DNA from: an uncultured Bacillota bacterium | GTDB taxonomy: Bacteria > Bacillota > Dehalobacteriia > UBA4068 | Assembly (NCBI GenBank): GCA_934271085.1 | Contig: CAKQQU010000011.1 | Location: 1-35,327, forward strand | Direction: 5' to 3' | Length of the DNA stretch: 35,327 nt | Shown: positions 31,055 to 35,327 of the stretch, one piece after another | Position numbering within the stretch: position 1 is the stretch's first letter | Layout of the letters: each line of letters starts with the position of its first letter | The notes under the pieces: generated by a model | Seen by the model: the letters and a program-made list of their open reading frames with translations, nothing else | Database searches by the model: none | Told to the model about the DNA's origin: nothing | Translations under genes and position numbers: made by a program

Positions 31055-32290
31055 ATGGCTAAAATAAGACCTTTTCGCGCAGTACGTCCCGCGGCCCATC
31101 TGGCAGATAAAGTAGCAGCTCTGCCCTATGATGTTATGAATTCTGCCGAAGCCAGGGAAATGGTGGGGGATAATCCGTATTCCTTCCTTCATGTAGATAA
31201 AGCAGAAATAGACCTGCCAGAGGGCACCGGCCTTTATGACGATATAGTTTATGAGACCGCCGCCGCCCGCCTGCAGCAGATGATAGCCGACGGTACTTTT
31301 ATCAGGGAAGACAAACCCTGCTATTATGTATATCGTCAGATAATGGACGGTCGGGCCCAAACCGGGCTGGTAGGCTGCGCCTCCATTGACGACTATTTCA
31401 ACAATACTATCAAAAAGCATGAGCTGACCCGGGCGGATAAAGAGGATGACCGCTGCCGCCACGTTGATGCCTGCAATGCCAATACCGGCCCTATCTTTCT
31501 GGCCTATCGGGATCGTCCCGCCATCGACCGGCTTATAGCGCGTATAATGGAGCAAGATCCGGTATATGATTTTACTTCCGGCGGAGTGCAGCAGACCGTC
31601 TGGATCATCGATGGCGAAGAGGATCAGCGGCTGCTTACTGAGGAAATAGCCGCAGCAGGCTATCTTTATATTGCCGATGGCCATCACCGTACCGCTTCCG
31701 CGGCCAGGGTGGGCAAAATGCGGCGGCAGGAGCATCCGGATTACAACGGCGCTGAGGAATTCAACTACTTCCTGGCAGTAATGTTCCCGGATGAGCAGCT
31801 TTATATCATGGATTATAACCGGGTGGTCAAGGATCTGAACGGCAACAGCAAGGAGCAGTTCCTGGCCAAAATCGGGGAAAAATTTACCGTAGAGCTTCAC
31901 GACGGTCAAGCCAGACCGGAACAAAGACATAACTTTGGTATGTATCTGGAGGGCCGGTGGTATCTGCTCACCGCCAAAGAGGGCACTTTCGATGAAACAG
32001 ATCCTGTAGGCGCGCTGGATGTTTCCATTCTTCAGAACAATCTGCTCCATCCGGTTTTGGGCATCGGCGATCCCCGTACCGACAAGCGCATCGATTTTGT
32101 CGGCGGTATCAGGGGATTATCCGAACTGGAGCGCAGAGTGGACGGCGGTTGGGCCGTGGCCTTTGCTATGTATCCCACTTCTGTCAGCGAGCTGATGGCT
32201 ATTGCCGATGCCGGGCTGATAATGCCCCCCAAATCCACCTGGTTTGAGCCTAAACTGCTTTCCGGACTGTTTATCCACGAGCTGGATTAA
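31055..32290 (+). CDS. DUF1015 family protein, serine-operon associated
   Basis: The 411-residue protein has the DUF1015 hallmarks: R-P-F-R-A-V-R-P near the start, A-A-L-P-Y-D-V-M, F-L-H-V-D-K-A-E, and I-A-D-G-H-H-R-T-A-S-A-A at 206-217. D-G-H-H-R resembles the ATP-binding G-x-H-R motif of ParB/Srx-fold proteins, some of which are free serine kinases. The gene sits 23 bases after serA, with AAAGGAG upstream, and is last before a strong terminator. Since no SerB phosphatase is present in the window, a role in the phosphoserine/serine step is a reasonable inference, not proven here. No membrane segment is seen. Confidence 0.9.
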   Translation: MAKIRPFRAVRPAAHLADKVAALPYDVMNSAEAREMVGDNPYSFLHVDKAEIDLPEGTGLYDDIVYETAAARLQQMIADGTFIREDKPCYYVYRQIMDGRAQTGLVGCASIDDYFNNTIKKHELTRADKEDDRCRHVDACNANTGPIFLAYRDRPAIDRLIARIMEQDPVYDFTSGGVQQTVWIIDGEEDQRLLTEEIAAAGYLYIADGHHRTASAARVGKMRRQEHPDYNGAEEFNYFLAVMFPDEQLYIMDYNRVVKDLNGNSKEQFLAKIGEKFTVELHDGQARPEQRHNFGMYLEGRWYLLTAKEGTFDETDPVGALDVSILQNNLLHPVLGIGDPRTDKRIDFVGGIRGLSELERRVDGGWAVAFAMYPTSVSELMAIADAGLIMPPKSTWFEPKLLSGLFIHELD

Positions 32291-32346
32291 GACAAGGCAT
32301 TATAAAAAAGCATTATCCCTAAAGCAAAACGATTTATACCGTTTTC

Positions 32347-32381
32347 AATAACGCCGGCTGCAAACAGCCGGTGTTATTTTT
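32347..32381 (+). terminator. Terminator of the serine operon
   Basis: A 14-bp stem with one G-U pair (AATAACGCCGGCTG at 32347-32360 with 32365-32378) and a 4-nt loop is followed by a T-run. It lies 57 nt after the DUF1015 stop. Confidence 0.88.
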
Positions 32382-32548
32382 GTCTGCAGCAGAATATTCG
32401 TCTTTTTTCGGGTATACATTTACGCCAAGCCCAATGTCTAATATTGACATGTTTTTTCTGAAAAAGTCGCATTTTCCATTAAATTGTCCTTTTTATCGGT
32501 CACTTCTCCTAAATTTTAGTTTTTTTATAAAAAAAATCCCAAAATATC

Positions 32549-32577
32549 TTGCAAAATACGAACATAAGTTCTATAAT
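32549..32577 (+). promoter_or_regulatory. Promoter overlapping a LexA-type (SOS) box, leaderless start
   Basis: TTGCAA (32549-32554), a 17-bp spacer and TATAAT (32572-32577) form a strong promoter. Between the elements is CGAAC-ATAA-GTTCT (32559-32572), which contains the intact GAAC-N4-GTTC core of Gram-positive LexA boxes and would block the -10 when bound. The ATG of the next gene is six bases after the -10, about where transcription should begin. Confidence 0.7.
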
Positions 32578-32583
32578 CAAGAC

Positions 32584-33168
32584 ATGCACTATATTTGTCA
32601 AAACTGCGGCGGATATTTTGACCAGCCGGCCCAAGCAAAAGAACACCGGGGAGAACACTTCGGCTTTACCGCCGAAGAGAGAACAGACTGCTGCCCCTAT
32701 TGTGGGGGAGCCTACGAAGGAGTGATATTAAAGTCAATGAACAGAGGATCATGGAGAAGGGAAACTAAAAATGCACTCTACTGCTATGAAGAGAACCGTC
32801 GCCGTATGAAAGCTCTGGAAAATGATCTGATCTGGTCCCAAGGCAGACACCGGGATCAGAAATATCACGGCGGTATCTCCGATCCCACCGCGGTGAAAAG
32901 CGTCCTGATGACCCAGGGAGAGCTGGGTCATCTACATAAGCAGGTGCGGGCTGTGGAAAAATTGCTGGCCTCGCTTAACGATGAACGGCGCGATAACCGT
33001 TACAAACTGGCTCTGCTGCAAATGGTGTACCTGCGGCGCAGCCACACTCTTTACGGAGCAGCGGCTTACCTGGGCATTCCCGAACGCACAGCCCACCGCT
33101 GGATCAGCAGAATGCTTATCCAGCTGGCTGAGTACCTGGGGTTCCTGGATGAAGATAAACAAGAATAA
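32584..33168 (+). CDS. Zinc-ribbon protein with C-terminal sigma/ArpU-like helix-turn-helix
   Basis: I chose ATG 32584; the frame is open further upstream, but that DNA is AT-rich, holds a promoter and codes for nothing plausible. The 194-residue product has C5-x-x-C8, H21-x-x-x-H25 and C37-x-x-C40, enough for one or two zinc sites at residues 1-45. A charged helical middle follows. The C-terminal domain (about 140-185) has L-Y-G-A-A-A-Y-L-G-I-P-E-R-T-A-H-R-W-I-S, a helix-turn-helix like sigma region 4 or phage ArpU/RinA-type late regulators. No phage genes adjoin it. The LexA-type box in its promoter suggests induction by DNA damage. The absence of a leader and ribosome site is unusual among its neighbours. 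The function is unknown. Confidence 0.75.
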   Translation: MHYICQNCGGYFDQPAQAKEHRGEHFGFTAEERTDCCPYCGGAYEGVILKSMNRGSWRRETKNALYCYEENRRRMKALENDLIWSQGRHRDQKYHGGISDPTAVKSVLMTQGELGHLHKQVRAVEKLLASLNDERRDNRYKLALLQMVYLRRSHTLYGAAAYLGIPERTAHRWISRMLIQLAEYLGFLDEDKQE

Positions 33169-33198
33169 AAATTAGTTAAAATTTCTGATTCTGCAGTA

Positions 33199-33227
33199 TT
33201 GCACCCGCCTGCTCCAGGGATTATAAT
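33199..33227 (+). promoter_or_regulatory. Promoter of the aminotransferase/QueG-like operon
   Basis: TTGCAC (33199-33204), a 17-bp spacer and TATAAT (33222-33227) lie 45 nt before the aminotransferase start. Confidence 0.7.
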
Positions 33228-33271
33228 AGTTCAATAAAAAAGGCTATCGCCGCAAAAAGGAGCTATGGGTC

Positions 33272-34450
33272 ATGGAATATTCACAAAGACTGGGAAAAGT
33301 CAAAGGCAGCGTCATCCGGGAAATATTCAAAATGATGGCTGATCCTGATATTATATCCCTGGGCGGCGGCAATCCTGCAGAAGAAAGCTACCCGCTGGAG
33401 CAGATCCGGGAGATAACCAACCGGCTGCTGCAGGACAAGGGCATACAGATGATGGAATATGGTATTACCACCGGTTACCGGCCCTTCCTGGAATCCTATC
33501 TGGAAACCTTGGTACGGCCCAAAGGCGTGGAAGCAGATATCACCAATGTTATAGCCTGCACCGGCAGCGGGCAGGGCATATATATGATACTGGACTTATT
33601 TATTGATCCCGGGGATGTGGTGCTGGTAGAGAGCCCCACCTTCCTGGCTACCCTTAATGTTATGCGCAAACTGGGTGCCCAAATCGTTCCTGTAGCTATG
33701 GACGAAGAAGGCATTATCATAGAAGATCTGGAAGCCAAAATCAAAAAACACCAACCCAAACTGCTTTATACTATACCTACTTTCCAGAACCCCTCCGGCC
33801 GCACCCTTTCCGCAGCCCGCCGGGCCAGGATAGCGGAATTTGCCGGCCTTTACGATATGGTGGTGCTGGAGGACGATCCCTACGGCGATGTACGGTTCCG
33901 GGGCGAGCCGGTAGCACCCATCAAAAGCATGGATGAAAGCGGCAATGTTATCATGCTGAATTCCTTTTCCAAGACCATAGCTCCGGGCCTGCGTGTAGGC
34001 GCGGCTGTGGCCAAGGCAGAATGGATAGGCAAACTGGAACTGGTCAAACAGGGTATGGATACCCATACCGCAACCCTGCCCCAGGCAATTTGCGGCGAAT
34101 ACATGAAATGCGGGCTTATGCCGGATCATCTGGCAGAAGTAGGCAGGATATATAAAGAGCGTTTCGAAACGCTGGAAGCAGGCATCAAAAAATATTTCCC
34201 CAAAAATACAGCTTATACCCAACCTGACGGCGGACTTTTCGTCTGGGCTCGTATTCCCGGCATTGATGCGGCTGAACTGAACAAAAAAGCGGTACAGGAC
34301 TATAAAGTAGCTTTCATACCCGGCGCACCCTTCTGCGTCAACGAGGCGGATGGTACGGATTGCCTGCGGCTGAATTATTCCAGCAGCCGGCCGGAACTGA
34401 TAACGGAAGCCTGCGCTCGTCTGGGCAGGCTTTTCAGCGAAGTATTATAA
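33272..34450 (+). CDS. PLP-dependent class I/II aminotransferase (2-aminoadipate/aromatic type)
   Basis: The 392-residue enzyme has the fold type I motifs: I-S-L-G-G-G-N-P near the N-terminus, Y-G-I-T-T-G-Y, T-G-S-G-Q-G (cofactor loop), T-I-P-T-F-Q-N-P-S-G, E-D-D-P-Y-G-D, and Schiff-base lysine K234 in S-F-S-K-T-I-A-P-G-L-R-V-G. This pattern (with the N-P-S-G and S-K-x-x-x-P-G-L-R segments) is that of the MocR-like/LysN group, which transaminates 2-aminoadipate, aromatic or branched-chain amino acids. The exact substrate cannot be read. AAAGGAG lies before the start; another ATG seven bases upstream is out of frame. It forms an operon with the following iron-sulfur gene, 30 bases on. Confidence 0.88.
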   Translation: MEYSQRLGKVKGSVIREIFKMMADPDIISLGGGNPAEESYPLEQIREITNRLLQDKGIQMMEYGITTGYRPFLESYLETLVRPKGVEADITNVIACTGSGQGIYMILDLFIDPGDVVLVESPTFLATLNVMRKLGAQIVPVAMDEEGIIIEDLEAKIKKHQPKLLYTIPTFQNPSGRTLSAARRARIAEFAGLYDMVVLEDDPYGDVRFRGEPVAPIKSMDESGNVIMLNSFSKTIAPGLRVGAAVAKAEWIGKLELVKQGMDTHTATLPQAICGEYMKCGLMPDHLAEVGRIYKERFETLEAGIKKYFPKNTAYTQPDGGLFVWARIPGIDAAELNKKAVQDYKVAFIPGAPFCVNEADGTDCLRLNYSSSRPELITEACARLGRLFSEVL

Positions 34451-34480
34451 AAAACCTAAAGTATAAAAGAAGGAGATTCC

Positions 34481-35327
34481 ATGGATAAGAACCGTATTTT
34501 GGAGATAGTCCGGGAGGAAATGAAAAAAAGCAAGCTGAATAACTATGCTGCTTTAGGTTATCCGGAAGAGCAGATATGGACTGATGTTATAGCCGGATTT
34601 GCCGCAGGGGATGATCCTCTGTTTGCCTTTTTTAAAAAAGATATAGGCGATTTTTTCTGGAGCCCTGCCGAAGCATTTCGCCATGCCTATCCGGACAGCA
34701 AACTCACCGATGCCGACGTCACTTCCCTCAGCCTGGGATTCCGCGTGGATCAGATAACCCGCGATCTGCAAAAGAAGCAAAAGATCGCCCCCAACTACCG
34801 CTGGCTTTATGCCCGCAATAGCTGGGAGCCTATCATAGAGGAGATCAGCAACGGCGTATTATCCAGACTTAAGGAGGAAGCAGGTATCACCGGAGTAGTG
34901 GTAGATACTGCCCCCGGTTTCGGCTGGCAGAAATCGGAAAAATACGGGTTTGCCTCCAACTGGTCGCACCGTCATGCTGCTTATGTCGCAGGTCTGGGCA
35001 CTTTCGGCCTTTGCGACGGTTTGATTACCCCCATAGGCAAGGCGCTGCGCTGGTGCAGCATTATCCTGGATCGTAAATTCCCCGCCGATAAGCGGCCTTA
35101 TGACGATATTCACGAATGGTGCCTGTATTATCATAACGGTTCCTGCCGGGCCTGCATCGAAGCCTGCCCTGCCCATGCCATCAGCGAACAGGGCCATGAT
35201 AAAAGCAAATGCAATAATTATATTGCGGAATTCAAGGAAAGCTACCGCCACAGCAAGCCAATCAATGCCGACGGTCCTTTCGGATGCGGCCTTTGCCAGG
35301 GAAACGTTCCCTGCCAAAACGGTATAC
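34481..35327 (+). CDS. QueG-like 4Fe-4S protein, C-terminus cut by the window
   Basis: The frame is open from ATG 34481 (AGAAGGAG upstream) to the window end, 282 residues. The middle contains a T-A-P-G-F-G-W segment and A-G-L-G-T-F-G-L-C, the region that in epoxyqueuosine reductase and reductive dehalogenases lines the corrinoid pocket. Ferredoxin-type cysteines follow: C-R-A-C-I-E-A-C-P-A-H-A-I, a lone cysteine in K-S-K-C-N-N-Y, and C-G-L-C-Q-G-N-V-P-C. It therefore should hold two [4Fe-4S] clusters. Unlike QueG it has an extra N-terminal helical part of about 120 residues. It is probably a corrinoid or iron-sulfur reductase of unknown substrate. It shares an operon with the aminotransferase gene. 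Confidence 0.82.
   Translation, partial: MDKNRILEIVREEMKKSKLNNYAALGYPEEQIWTDVIAGFAAGDDPLFAFFKKDIGDFFWSPAEAFRHAYPDSKLTDADVTSLSLGFRVDQITRDLQKKQKIAPNYRWLYARNSWEPIIEEISNGVLSRLKEEAGITGVVVDTAPGFGWQKSEKYGFASNWSHRHAAYVAGLGTFGLCDGLITPIGKALRWCSIILDRKFPADKRPYDDIHEWCLYYHNGSCRACIEACPAHAISEQGHDKSKCNNYIAEFKESYRHSKPINADGPFGCGLCQGNVPCQNGI

Noticed and set aside
32371..32583. N-terminal extension of the zinc-ribbon protein
   Set aside because: The region is AT-rich, overlaps the end of a terminator and holds a strong promoter; the extension has no domain-like sequence or ribosome site.

Overview
The window looks like chromosome of an anaerobic member of the Bacillota (Clostridia or Negativicutes-like). This is inferred from several things: an oxygen-sensitive 2-hydroxyacyl-CoA dehydratase-type enzyme and a giant activase, SLH-domain cell-wall proteins, strong Gram-positive-type ribosome binding sites with TTG and GTG starts, tRNA genes that encode CCA, and a Gram-positive-type LexA box. 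Base composition is near 50% G+C by eye. I see no rRNA, CRISPR array, complete insertion sequence or prophage.

Layout. 1-3660 (+): the tail of an ABC sugar-type binding protein, a double-cubane/HgdB-family reductase, and two overlapping ADP-ribosylglycohydrolase paralogues. The second paralogue has lost the metal-binding residues. 3954-6177 (+): a DUF1538 membrane protein with a tandem PII-like regulator. 6311-9110 (-): a tocopherol-cyclase-like protein, an FAD/Rieske oxidoreductase and an unknown protein. 9280-9843 (+): a small coupled pair of unknown genes, the first truncated, next to a tRNA cluster (fMet, Tyr, Thr) at 10024-10309 (-). 10407-12083: a MerR regulator divergent from a YitT-family membrane protein, with a MerR-type promoter (19-bp spacer around a perfect dyad) between them. 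12080-15817 (-): a metQ-metN-metI importer operon ending in a UroD/MtaA-type methyltransferase-like gene. 16031-21060: a 1417-residue double-headed CoA-dehydratase activase divergent from a TetR regulator.

21363-28437 (-) is one long operon: an SLH-anchored D,D-carboxypeptidase followed by the shikimate genes aroF, aroB, aroA, aroC, aroE-aroK fusion and aroQ. aroB is reduced to a 152-codon remnant and aroC carries two compensating frameshifts, while the other genes read through cleanly. As written, the cluster could not make chorismate by itself.

28893-32290 (+) is a serine-biosynthesis operon: class V aminotransferase, short SerA and DUF1015. It has structured intergenic DNA and a good terminator. 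32584-33168 (+) is a zinc-ribbon/HTH protein whose promoter contains a LexA-type box and whose start codon lies at the predicted transcription start. 33272-35327 (+): a PLP aminotransferase and a QueG-like iron-sulfur protein cut by the window end.

The items most worth following are the decaying aro operon, the active/inactive ADP-ribosylglycohydrolase pair, the LexA-box leaderless gene, and the UroD-family gene in the methionine-importer operon.
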